Source: Monilinia fructicola
Lineage: Eukaryota; Ascomycota; Leotiomycetes; Helotiales; Sclerotiniaceae
Length of the DNA stretch: 64,000 nucleotides
NCBI GenBank assembly: GCA_008692225.1
Contig: VICG01000012.1
Location: forward strand, 558,001 to 622,000
Reading direction: 5' to 3'
Shown here: in pieces, positions 25,449 to 36,623 of the stretch
Layout of the letters: the number at the start of each line of letters is the position of its first letter
Numbering within the stretch: the stretch's first letter is position 1
Notes under the pieces: generated by a model
Told to the model about the DNA's origin: nothing
What the model saw: the letters and a program-made list of their open reading frames with translations, nothing else
The model's database searches: none
Position numbers and translations under genes: made by a program

Positions 25449-25606
25449 CTAGTTAGTATCTGTAGGAAAGAAATTTTTAGATGATAGATTCTTCGAATCT
25501 TATTACTTAGTAAAGGCTAGCCCCCAAACCCCCATTCCTCACTTCGTTCGAGGCTAATAAAATTCTACGAATTTATAATCGAAAAATTTCTTTCCGCGAG
25601 TGCTAG
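25449..25606 (-). mobile_element. MITE family 1, copy B (158 bp)
   Basis: Reverse-orientation copy of the 10707-10861 element. It has the same CTAGCACTCGCGG end (at the right), the same CCCCCAAACCCCC-type centre and arms ending in AAATTTCTTTCC. TA flanks both sides (25447-25448 and 25607-25608), supporting a TA target duplication. The left end carries a small insertion and transitions. Confidence 0.8.
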
Positions 25607-25714
25607 TATAATGATAATAATAATCAAGAAAAGGAATTGTAGGATAATATCATGTGTTGTATGTTTTGCGTTTAGTGTTATATGCTTTGCGTTAAGTGCG
25701 ATATATAATGTGTC

Positions 25715-25803
25715 AAGTGCGATGTGCGATGTGCGATGTGCGATGTGCGATGTGCGATGTGCGATGTGCGATGTGCGATGTGCGATGTGCGATGTGCGAT
25801 GTG
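25715..25803. repeat. GTGCGAT 7-bp minisatellite
   Basis: About twelve tandem copies of a 7-mer. Because 7 is prime to 3, all frames share the same 7-residue peptide period, which keeps both strands open through the tract. Confidence 0.9.
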
Positions 25804-26337
25804 CATCAAGGTATGGGGTCAAGATTGAAAGTTCAAAGTTGAAGATTGAGAGTTCAAGGTTGAAGGTTGGAGAAGGTATGAGTTGGAGGTTCAAGGTTGG
25901 AGGTTCAAGGTTGGAGGTTCAAGGTTGGAGGTTGAACATACCACCATACCATAGCATACCGTACCATACCATACCATACCATACCATACCAGGCAAGAAG
26001 GGATAAACAACATCAAGTCAAAAATTGCACTCACTGTACATTACTCTAAAGATGAAATGCAGCACAGCGACGGCACAGCCGTAGATCCCATTTTCAATTC
26101 AACGAGCGGGGCATCTACACATACATGAATGATGAATTGATGGGAATTTCCTCTCATTGGCCGTGACGGTATTGTATTTAGATGCAGAGAAGTACGCGAT
26201 CTATCTATCTATCATCCATCCATCCGCTATCATGGAGGGATGAGCGGGAGTTTCTGCCACCTCGCTGTATACATACATAGAAACATACATTAACCCGATT
26301 TCTCCCACCATTTTGGCGGTGGATAGGTTGGCTGAGA

Positions 26338-26440
26338 CGAGGATCCAACCCCAGTGCTCTGCCCGGATTATTGATGCTAGAAAGGAAAAATACTTATCGT
26401 AACCCGGCGGCGTGCTCAGCTACTAAGCTCTCGAGTGGAT
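26338..26440 (-). other. tRNA-like sequence, possibly decayed
   Basis: On the minus strand GAGCTTAGTAGCTGAGCAC resembles an A-box/D-arm. CCGGGTTA and TAATCCGG could pair as an extended anticodon stem around a 29-base loop, and GGGGTTGGATCCTCG resembles a B-box with one key C replaced by G. I could not pair acceptor ends, so a functional tRNA is unlikely. Confidence 0.25.
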
Positions 26441-26777
26441 GCGGAAAGAGACAGGACTACCGTGCAAAATAAAAACAAAAGAGATGTGGACCAGGTTGAA
26501 GGGGTCCACGAAAGACGACTAAAGCGTCTTGGATCTGAGATGGATCGCCTGATGTTTTGGTTGTAAAAACAGAGACAGAGCACACAGACACCCAAGCCCG
26601 GCGACCACCAGCCGATCGAACGATGTTGGGATCGTGGAGTCTGCTGGATGGTCCCGCTTTCACCTTTTCATATCGACGCGAGCCCCAAGGCACGTTCGCT
26701 CATCCCATTCGTCACCCTGCCGTCTTGACGCGCCATTCATCGGTCGGGTGGCGGCGTGAACGGACGGCGTGCCCTCG

Positions 26778-27585
26778 TTAAATTATGTCCCATGCATCCT
26801 CTGCAGCGTGGCAGAATTTGCTGCATGCCACACTTGCAGACAGACTGTAATTACTGATCGAGATCTTCTCGTCCACAAGCTCATCGGCAAAGTTGTCGGA
26901 TCCCTTGGCCATGGCACCCACAAACACGCAAATGCTCTCCTTTGGCTTCAGCGTCTCCACGTAATCCCGAACGCGGACCAATTCCGATTCGAAGCTCAAC
27001 GTCACCTTTCGGCAATTCGGGGGGCAGATGATCCGTGATCGGGTTCGTAATCACCTTGAGAAGTTTCTCTTGCGAGTTGACTGATCGGATCGACAAGCGA
27101 TGCAAGAGCTGCACCATCAGACCAGCAAAACGTTTAAAGGTACGCGGAATTCGAACCGTTGGGCTGACCTCGATGAGAACGCCCTTGGCGGTATGGATGT
27201 AGATCTGAAGTCTTCCCGCTTTGTTGATGGGGGAATCGAGGAGGGTGAGGAGACACTACGATAGGTCAATATTGGTATGATTGATCATATATTGACACAA
27301 TACGAACCTGATGTGTGATGTCCGGTCGGGCATCACTGATGTCTCGGTTCATTTTGCGCATGATGCCAATGTGTTCATCGCTGTTGAGAAGAGAGTATTT
27401 CTCCTCTCCGGCACGCGCGCCCGGCCTTCCACCACCGGACGATTGTTTATAAGTTTCGAGACTGGCATTGGAGAGAGAACGACGATCAATCTTTGCGAAT
27501 CTTTATCGGTCGAAGGGATTGGAACGTGTTGTTCCGCAATCACCTGGGGGAGACTTGGAGGAGGTTCCGATTGAGTTCCTGCCAT
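26778..27585 (-). pseudogene. emg1: EMG1/NEP1 18S rRNA pseudouridine N1-methyltransferase, disrupted by two small insertions
   Basis: Emg1/Nep1 is the SPOUT methyltransferase of small-subunit ribosome assembly; it acts in the nucleolus on a hypermodified 18S uridine. Exon 1 is 27585-27308 (MAGTQSEPPP start), the intron is 27307-27256, and exon 2 ends with TAA at 26778. Recognisable blocks are [73 protein letters not shown] and [19 protein letters not shown]. The frame breaks twice. After VVLS there are 2 extra bases in a CT repeat (exon 1 is 278 nt, 276 expected). After HLPP there is 1 extra base in a run of six C (exon 2 is 478 nt, 477 expected). Without them the product would be about 250 aa, the usual size. 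No stops or RIP-like changes are seen, so assembly error is as likely as a recent pseudogene. Confidence 0.85.
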
Positions 27586-30154
27586 GATGATTGAATGTCA
27601 GTGGGATGGGCAGAAGAATTGTTGAAAGCTTCGCAAGAATGGAGAAGGTATCTATTGTTGTAATAGAAGTAAGGGAAGTAATGTAATTAACAAAAGGATT
27701 ACGAGTTATTCTTGATGCGAAGAAAAGGAATCAAGATTGAAGAATGAACATGTTTGTTATATTGAGATGATAAAATCGTGAATATAGTTGGTTAAAAAGT
27801 TTTCTTGCTTTAGAGCGGCGCGACCCGCTGAGTGGTGCGGAAAGGAAATTGGGTGTGAAAATTTAGTAAAAAATAATCAATAATGAATAACAAATGATGG
27901 AGAGAAAGATGGAAGGATAAAAAGATAGAGAAAAGGCAGTTTGATGAGAAAGAGAGGAGAGATTAAGAGGAGAAGAAGAGAAGAGGAGATTAAGAACGAG
28001 AAGAGGATGAGATGAGAGGGGATGAGAGGATGAGAGGATGAGAGTGAGAATGAGAAAGAGAAAGAGAAAGAGAAAACAACAGAACAGCACAAGAGGATCA
28101 AAAAATCAGAAAATCTTACTTGGTCGCTTTACAACTCTTGGTTCAGGAGAAGACATGGTAAATATCGTACAGTATACGATCAATATACGGTGTTATACTA
28201 CAATATGTATTAATACGTATGTCTATTCGTTAATAAAAGGGGGATGGATGGAATGGCAGAGAGTAAGGGAAGGCAAGGGAAGGAAGGTTGAGAAGGTGTA
28301 ATAAGATGAATAGATGAGGTGCTTTGTTTGCATACTGACTGATTGATTGATATTGGATATTGGATGTTTTTGAGATTTATGAGTTGATTGATTGAGATTG
28401 ATTGATGAATTGGATGAATGTTGATTGGATGAATGTCGATTGTGCTGGATTGTGCTGGATTGTGTTGGATTGTGTTGGATTGTATTGGATTGTGTCAAGT
28501 CTTTATTTGTAGTAGATGAACAATGATATTGGATTTGTATTGTATAAGTGTATGTGTATATGTATATATATGTGTGTATATGTATATATATATATATAAT
28601 ATAAGCAAATAAACAAAATAAGATATTGAATTTTTGAAAAAATGAGATATCAACTAAAGAAAAAAAAAAGAACGAAACTTTTCTTCGCTTTGAAGATTTA
28701 AGCAAATCACACGATTAGATATAGATGGACAATGAATTAGATAATCAATAGGAATAAATAATAATAATAATAATAATAATAATAAGGTTGCTTTGCTTGA
28801 TTTTGAATTGCTAGGTGAGAGATTATGAGATGAAGTTTATTAGAACTAATTACTAGGTAGTTCTACAGAGTAGTAGTTCTAGTAGTTCTATTGTAGTAGT
28901 TCTAGTAGTTCTAATCAAAGAATTAAAATTTACTTTTTCGGTTATCGGTTATCAGAGGAAGAAAGTGGATTAGATTGTTGTTGATATTGTATCAGGTGTA
29001 AAAAGTATGATTTGGAGAGAGATTTGGAGAGATTTGGAGATGAAGGGGAGTAAATGATGGATTGACTTTGTGTAGAGGACTTAAGTAGGAGGATGTGGAA
29101 TAGGTAGGTGGTATAAGATAGTGAGGTTTGATTTGATTTGGTTTGATTTGACTTGAGTTAATCTAATCCAATATAGATCTATGAATAAAGTAGATTAAGT
29201 ATTAAAGTATAATGATATGATAACGGTATAGTGTAAATGGTATCAACAAGGTCAGGTAAAAAAAACAAGATCTCATTCCGATTTGTGCCATTAGTTAGTT
29301 AATCGACGAGAGAATAGAATGGTTAACTAGCTAGACGAATGATCTTTCGAGAATCTAATTAGCCTTGATTTTCTTCATATTCGTTGATAGATCTAATTAT
29401 CGTTCTCTATTTCAAAGAGGAGAATCTCACGTATAATCTTACGAGTACAGTACAATCAATGGTCGAGCAATACGAGTAGTTCGAGTCGGAGTAATACAAT
29501 ACCATAACATCGGATAATATCTTTCCTTCCTTTGTAGACAGACCCATCTATCCATCTATCTCCCTTCCCATCTTCCCACTTCCCACTTCCCATATCCCTT
29601 GATATGGTTCTCAAGACTACCAGTACAATCCTACACATACTTTACACCAACATCACCTACCATCCCATCCATATTCACAACCAAGCACATAACAACCCCG
29701 AGAACCTTACCCAGCATACTTACTCCGCAGAACCACAAATCACACATGGAGGGGCAAACGCTGCACGAAGCCATACGGAGTACAGCACCTCCACCGTCCG
29801 TCCACCCACACCACAACCCTAGGAGAAAGCGGCCGAAGATCCGGTGCACAAGACCCGACTCCGACACTCCGACCACCACCACCCCTCACGAGTCACATCG
29901 AGCCTCACCCAGCGGAGATGATCTCAGACTACCGCAGGGAACCTTCCTTCAGTCGCGATGTCATCTCACCGTACTGTAGCAATGGCATACAATACTGTAC
30001 TCCGTAAGAGCACGGCGCATTTCCGCATGAGGTCAAGTGCACGGCGTCAGCTCGCTACTTCCCCCCGACTCTCACCCCCCACCTGCCTTGCGAGGCGCAG
30101 ATGTGACATGTGACTACGGTTATGGCGGGGAAATATACAGATATATTAAGATAT
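27586..30154. other. Spacer with many simple repeats, no convincing gene
   Basis: Contains GA-rich tracts (27900-28080), GATTGTGTTG decamers (about 28437-28497), TATG/TATA tracts (28545-28600), ATA repeats (about 28755-28785) and GTAGTTCTA repeats (28865-28915). The longest open frames are repeat-derived. Confidence 0.6.
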
Positions 30155-30321
30155 CAGTATATTAGTATATCAGTATATCAGTATATCAGTATATCAGTAT
30201 ATCAGTATATCAGTATATCAGTATATCAGTATATCAGTATATCAGTATATCACTATATATCACTATATCACTATATCACTATATCACTATATCACTATAT
30301 CACTATATCACTATATCACTA
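30155..30321. repeat. ATATCAGT / ATATCACT 8-bp minisatellite
   Basis: About a dozen ATATCAGT units switch, after one irregular unit, to about eight ATATCACT units. It resumes at 31850 on the far side of the TIR element. Confidence 0.9.
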
Positions 30322-31849
30322 ACCGAGCTCCTTGTATTATGCACGCCCCTATATCTTATACGTTTTAATATTTTCGAAAATAAATAATTATAAATTAATT
30401 AATCAATAAAATGATCTGAAATTTTATATAATAATAAATTAAAATAAAATAGATTATAATAATAATTTTTTGAATATAAAATATCATATATGGCAAGAAA
30501 CGTATATCGTGGTAAAAGCTAATCTATATTAAACTGTCTAATACTATCTACTTATAGCTAAGCCTATGCTATTCGCTTCTACCGATAACATCATCAGCAA
30601 CGCTAACCATATCGTCCTTGCCGACATGCTAAAAGTGTCAGCTCCAAGGCCGATTTCTTCCGTGTTGGTCGTGACACAACCGTCACAATATATAGTACTA
30701 AAATTAATATTAATAAAATAATAAAAAAAGTTAAATTAATATTTTATTAATAAAATAAAGAATATAAGATTTTTAAAGATTATATTTTATTTTTTAATAT
30801 TTTTATTATTTATGATTTAAGATTTGTTTCTTAAATTTCTTAAAAATATCATAATTTGATTTTTATATTAAATTTTAAAAAATAAAAAATAAAGAAAGTT
30901 TAATACAAAAATAAAATAATTAAAAAAAATATCTTATAATAATAATATTAATAAATATAAAAGTTAATTAAATAAATATATAAAAAAATTATATAAAAAT
31001 AGCTTTTAATTAAAAAAAACTTATTTTAAATTAAATTTAAATAATTATTTAAAATTTTAAATGATATAAAAAATAAAGTAAAATTAAATTAAAGAATATA
31101 ATTATATATTATATTATATAAAAATAATATATAGTATTTATTATCTTATAAATTTATTATATATAAGTTTTTTTAAAATAAAAAATTATATAATTGTTTT
31201 AAATAAAAATTTTAATTTATTTATATATATATATAAACAAAAATTTTTATTAAAAAAAAAAAAGTATTATATATATATATAATATAAAGATAATAAGCTT
31301 TTCTTATATATTTTTATAATATATTCTTTATTTTTTTTATTATTAAATTTTTAATTTTTTTTAATAAATATAAAATTTTTAATCAATATTTATATAATTT
31401 TTTATTTTTTTTATTAAATTACTTTTAATTTGTTATAATAAAACTATTTTTAATAAATATTTTTTTAATTATCAATTTTTAATAGATTATATTTAATATA
31501 ATCTTTAAATATTTATAAAAAATTCTATTTTTTTTTATTAATTTAAAGTTTTATGTTATAAAAAAGTATTATTTAAATAAAAATATTTATTTTTTATAAT
31601 TTATAAAAAGTTATTGAATTTTTTATAATAATTGAATATACATTTTTAAAATTATAATTAATATTCAAATACATTTAATTTATATAGTTTTCTCTTTATA
31701 ATATTATTCAAAATTACTAAAAATATTTAATATTTAAATTTTATATTATAATATTAATAGGTTTTTTATTAATTAATTTTATTTATTGATTTTCGACTTT
31801 TTGAAAAGCGTGCAAGATACAGGGACGTGCACGATACAGGGAGCTCGAT
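30322..31849. mobile_element. TIR DNA transposon (1.5 kb, TA target), AT-rich and non-coding
   Basis: Terminal inverted repeats of about 41 bp: left 30322-30362 starts ACCGAGCTCC, and right 31809-31849 read inward starts ATCGAGCTCC. They differ only by transitions. TA lies at both flanks (30320-30321 and 31850-31851). Removing the element and one TA restores the ATATCACT minisatellite in register, so the ends are exact. Each TIR holds two direct copies of CCCTGTATCxTGCACG, likely transposase sites. A TA duplication suggests the Tc1/mariner-pogo group. The interior is RIP-degraded with no transposase frame, and includes an LTR-like fragment (30495-30690). Confidence 0.85.
30495..30690 (-). repeat. 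LTR-like fragment, copy 2, inside the TIR element
   Basis: The less mutated partner of 25040-25230. It keeps ordinary composition (GCCGATTTCTTCCGTGTTGG and neighbours) inside an AT-rich interior. Either a nested insertion or an internal piece of the TIR element family. Confidence 0.5.
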
Positions 31850-31851
31850 TA

Positions 31852-32897
31852 TATCACTATATAAATAATAAATTATAAATATGCCAAGCGCGAAATTTGG
31901 GGGCCGGTGAAATGTGCCCCGCGGGAAAGCACATGGCGTCTGCAGCTCTGCTACCGTCCTACACTGCACTGCACTGCACTGCACTGTAATGCTCACCCCG
32001 CGCAATGTCTCGGGAGTCGGGTCATCTCCAGCTTGTTGCAGAACCACCGAGGGTTCCTTGGGACCTGCAGATCGATGCATGTAACGTGTTTGTGATTCTG
32101 CCGTTCGTGTACGATGGAGTAGTAATGGTATGAACGCCACACCGAAGGGATCCGACGAGGATGTTCTTCCTCTCTTCTCTATCGCGCGCTCTCTCTGAAC
32201 CAGGTATCTGTTGCCGCGAGTTCTCCGTCGAAGATTCACACGATGCCCCAACTCAAGAATGGATCCCCCACTCCCGGGCCGCGCATCGCCCTCCCCCCCT
32301 TGGCATGCCGCCTATGATTGTTTCCCGAATCCGATCGGAGACATGTGCACTGTGCTCTCCGTTGATGTGGTAACACAAGACTCATGTATAGAGCCACCAG
32401 ATAACCGGGTATAAGACATGCGGGAGGATCATCCTCAAAAGTGGTGGCCCCACGGCAGGGACAGGTTCGATCTTGGCCAAGATCACAGGCGTGATGGATA
32501 TCGGCGACGCCTGCTCGTTCCCTCCCATCGCTTCATCTTGCCTGTCATCTGAAGTCCCGTCCGGGCCTGCGCGTTGGATCAAGGAGTGAGCCGTCGGGTC
32601 CCGTGTCGTCGATATTCACAGGAGGATGGCATGGCATGGCATGGCTTGTGTAACGCGCGATCGACGCTATTAAGGATGATGAATGGTGGCGGGTTACGGT
32701 TTCATGGGGGTGAGGATTATCATGCCTTTCTTCGGTCGTGTTTTGTAAACGGCCATGATGATATTCATAATAAGAATGAATCATGGGCATACAGAGCGTG
32801 GAGGCTACGAAGAACCCCGCCAGAGTTTTGAGTGTGGAAAAAATAAGAGAGTGTGCATTCGCAAGTCATGAAGCTCAAAGAGCAAGATTATGAATAA

Positions 32898-32942
<45 letters not shown>

Positions 32943-35444
32943 CATTCACGCCCGCTTCCGGAGAAGAAGAACACACCAATATTAGAAGTAGCCGCCATCA
33001 TAAAATCAAACATCACTTGGAAAATTCGAGATAGGAATTGTGACCGCGGTCAAAGTCCCTCAACCCCCCCCTTCATCCCCCAATCGAACGAATGAATAAC
33101 GGAATGAATAAATGAATGAATGGTCACGGACGCCGAAAACTCCCAGCACCAACACCGCGACAGCGTTCATCCGAACCCACTCCACGATATCCGCGCTGAC
33201 GGGATGCAAAAGAAGCAACATCCATCCCCAGCCAACCCGACGCTAAAGTACAGTACAGTAGCGCAGGGAATCCTAGAAGCTGCGCGAGAAAAACCGGGGA
33301 GCAAACGGTCCAAACACTCGGCTTGGTGGCTCGAGGTCGAGGTCGTGGTTCATGGTTCGAGCATGCATCCTGGAGAACGGTGGAGCTTACCGGATCTCTG
33401 TAACGCGAGGTGAGACGGGCGTGGCATGGATGACATCTGAAGATCTTGGATGGCAGCTACGAGCCGGTTGGACGTACGCCGTCTGGATGTGAGGAGCGCG
33501 GATGATGTGATGTAAGGTGCTGGGGAATCTGGAGATGCGGCGCGGAAGAAGAGTTCATCGTTTCATCACGGCTATATGTTGACGTCTTCGCCGTGACAAA
33601 TTGGACGGTGGATGGGGGGAGAGGGATAGAGGAGATGTATGGCTCCGGGCTAAGTCTGCAATAGGGCGGAGGAGGACTTGTTTATTTTTGTTTGGGTGAT
33701 TTTGAGTAACCTTACAGTATGTGCCCATGGTGGATAATGGGGTGGATGGGAGAGCTGGCAAGGATCTGGATGTATACTCTGTGACTTGGTATGTCTAGTG
33801 TATGACTCCCCGAACTTGTAACCTTGGTGCCAATATCTTGGGCAAATGATCCTTCGGCTCATTGGCAGGATGTCACGATCATAGATCCATAAGTGAACCT
33901 TACTTAGATTAGCATATATCTGATATCCTATCTATATGATGTCCAGTGTGTGAAACTCGGATGGACGAGGTGCTCGGATATGAGAGCTGATGGTGGCTCA
34001 GTATGTTGGAGAGAGTAACGGGAGGGTAATCTGATATTCTGCTTGTGGAATCTTGTTGATTGATGATGCTTGGGATCCTCGTCCTTGTTCTGGTAGTTGA
34101 TGGAATAATTGTCATGATCGAATGAGGGTTAAATCATCTACCTGAAGAGAATGTTACAAGCTACTCAGGGCTGCTCCAACCAACAAAACTACTATTCGTG
34201 CTGATGTCATCGTTCTTGCAAACGGCTTTAGGTGTTGTTAAAGATATGATTTATAGGTGTTGTAAATGTAGATGTTGTAATTGTAGATGTTGTAATTGTA
34301 GATGTTGTGTTCAGTGTTCTTGCATTTGCTGTTTGAGTCAAACTTCAAGGGCACGAATAGTAGACAAGTCGATACATGAGCCAATTTAAGAACAATCCAG
34401 GGCCAATTAACCCTATTTGAATTAAAAATACAACTAATTAATTCGCTTCTCATCAAACTCATCAAGCTCATTATTACCCAAACCCTTCCTTTTCCCATAA
34501 GGTTACTGATTCTCTCTCCACTTACCTAATAAATAGCCTCAACCTTGCCGCCCCTTCATCCTTCTCTTAACGACATTACATAAGATTATTTTAAATCATC
34601 ATTAACCGTACCGTCATCAGCATCCTAATTCCAAGCGTTTGGATATCAACGTCAAATATATCATTCCCCATGTTAAATTTAATACATCATAAATTTCTTT
34701 TCTTTCAGATAGTAATAATTAATAATCCGATAAAAAATGAGCGTAAGGTTGATGATAAGCTGAAGTTTTGAAGGTTGCAGCATTAGAAGCTTGCCGAGTT
34801 TTATAATCCATGCACTCCAGACATCAACGGTTTCCAGTCAGCCTTAACACAACCAACCTCCGTATCTACATCTCCCTTACCTCATCCCCTTTCAAGCAAG
34901 ATAGACCATGTCAGTGGCCTAGTTGGAATCAGATGAGACTAAATTAGACACCCGTCTGATATTTCTATCAACTCGCGTCCCTCTTTTCAGATGACAGGTA
35001 CTTCAGACGCTGCGACAGCTTCGATCTCATGTCCAGTTTCATAGCTTCTTATGCAACAACGGGATTTTCATTGCCAGTGTACAGCAGGATCATCACCACT
35101 CTCTTTTCTATCCTTTCACGGCTTCACTTGAATCTCCATGGATCCACAAGATTTACCGATGCCGCAATGCCAAGAAACAGTGATAAGTATAGACGGACAT
35201 CTTCTTCTTTTTCTCTCAACCTCACCCCAAGCATTTTTTTCTTATCTCTCAGTTTAAATTCATTGGGCGGGTTCCTCTCTTTTGCATTTTCCCTCTTTTT
35301 GTTCAAATCCTATTCTATCTTGCCAGTCAAGCAGATCGCGTTGATCGTGTATCTAATTTCGCCAAACCCACGCCTCGACGGTCTTCATTCGTTCATATTT
35401 CAACATATTGTACAATCTTTAACTCTAAATCTCCATTCTAAACG
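31852..35444. other. Intergenic, mostly normal composition, no gene recognised
   Basis: Includes CACTG repeats (31963-31988), a GATA microsatellite and a GTAGATGTTGTAATT tandem (34252-34312). Several 60-160 codon frames exist on both strands, but none shows a known domain. The last few hundred bases are the promoter and 5' UTR of the Egh16-like gene. Confidence 0.55.
32893..32942. repeat. GATA tetranucleotide microsatellite
   Basis: About eleven uninterrupted ATAG/GATA units. Confidence 0.9.
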
Positions 35445-36623
35445 ATGCATTTCAATAAAATTGCAAGTGCAGCTACGTTGATACGCATGGTAGCGGCAAT
35501 TCCATCGCCACAAAAGGGGGGCAATAATGCCGCTACCGCGGCGAGCGGAAACGATGCATCTCTTACTTTAGCGTCGGATGCGATTCAAAGTGGTTCATTT
35601 GCCGATGGTTCCAAAGAGATTGGTGCTGCGGAAGTCGGGCAAGCAAAATCGGCAACGTCACAGAATAACTTTATCAACTTTTGTTCGGGGGAAACTTTGA
35701 CCAATGGTCTACAAATCACCACGGGATCATGTAACGGGATCCGTAAGTCATGAATGAACGTGCATTGACTGGAAGAGATCTAACTATCAACAGCGATGGG
35801 GAAACTTCCCGCCAAGACAGCCATGGTCTCCTCAACCATCATCAATCCTCCTACAGGCGGCAAGGGCATCCCCTCAGACACGACCTTCAACATAACCGTG
35901 CAAATGTCCAACCTCGTCGCCGGCTCCTTCACCAACGCCGATTCGACCTACTTCTCGGCCCCCCAAGACCTCTCGGACGGCAAAGTCGTCGGCCACACCC
36001 ACGTCACGGTCCAAGATCTGGGGAAATCCCTCAACCCGACCAGCGCCCTCGACGCCACCCAATTCGCCTTTTTCAAAGGCATCAACGACGCAGGAAACGG
36101 CCAAGGGCTCCTCTCCGCCGTCGTGACCGGCGGTCTCCCCGCGGGAAACTACCGCGTGTGCACCATGGCCTCATCATCCAACCATCAACCCGTCATCATG
36201 CCCGTCGCCCAACGCGGCACCGCAGACGACTGCACCAAATTCGTCGTGACGGGCTCGGGCACCACCGAAAATGCCGCATCGAACGATGGCTCTGGGGGAC
36301 AGGCAGCTGCGGCGCTGGCGGCTAGCGCCGTGGCCGCTGGCGCGGATAACACAGCTGCGGAGGCGACGTCGACGAGTTCGGGAGGGAGAGGGAACAAGGC
36401 CGCGGCGTCGACGAGTAGCGCGGCAGCGGCAGCGGCAACGGCCTCGGACACTGGGAATGCACAAGGGAGAAATGGCGGTCAAGGGCGGGGACGAGCTCAG
36501 GGTCAAGGCCAGGGCGGAAGGAATGGGGGTGCGAACGGGGGCGCGAACGCAGCCCCAGGCAGCAGGGGAAACAAGGGGGGAAAGCCCAAGCGACGTCGCT
36601 CAAGGCTCGATTTCATCGTCTAG
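35445..36623 (+). CDS. Egh16-like secreted protein (Gas1/Egh16 family)
   Basis: Secreted family first described from Blumeria Egh16 and Magnaporthe Gas proteins, expressed around appressorium formation; biochemical role unknown. Exons 35445-35742 and 35794-36623; the 51-nt intron has GTAAGT, a CTAAC branch and CAG. Predicted 375 aa. Residues 1-19 look like a signal peptide (a hydrophobic stretch ending VAAIP). The Egh16-like domain covers about 70-255, with NNFINFCSG, GSCNGIPMG, a THV motif, FAFFKG, LPAGNYRVC and NHQP. Cysteines at 80, 96, 222 and 246 could form two disulphides. From about 260 the tail is Ala/Ser/Gly-rich, then Gly/Gln/Arg-rich, ending in a basic KPKRRRSR patch; this long tail is additional to the core. 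The gene sits 3.6 kb from the TIR element, next to a HET gene. Confidence 0.85.

Larger units (their letters stand above)
25609..26777. other. Spacer with nested minisatellites
   Basis: Holds GTGCGAT repeats, AGGTTCAAGGTTGG repeats (about 25885-25935), CATAC repeats (25940-25990) and a tRNA-like stretch (26338-26440). Open frames here have no known domain. Confidence 0.55.

Noticed and set aside
25715..25803. CRISPR-like array
   Set aside because: Units are 7 bp with no spacers; this is a fungal minisatellite and no cas genes exist here.
25565..26006. Frames of about 110-130 codons on both strands
   Set aside because: Both come from the GTGCGAT and following minisatellites, whose 7-base period keeps all frames open.
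28223..28705. 160-codon minus-strand frame
   Set aside because: It is made of GATTGTGTTG and TATG repeats; no domain.
30110..30322. Frame encoding YQYISISV repeats
   Set aside because: It is only the translation of the 8-bp minisatellite.
31769..32251. 160-codon minus-strand frame next to the TIR element
   Set aside because: It starts in spacer and runs into the AT-rich element end; no domain, and it crosses the insertion boundary, so it cannot be an old gene.
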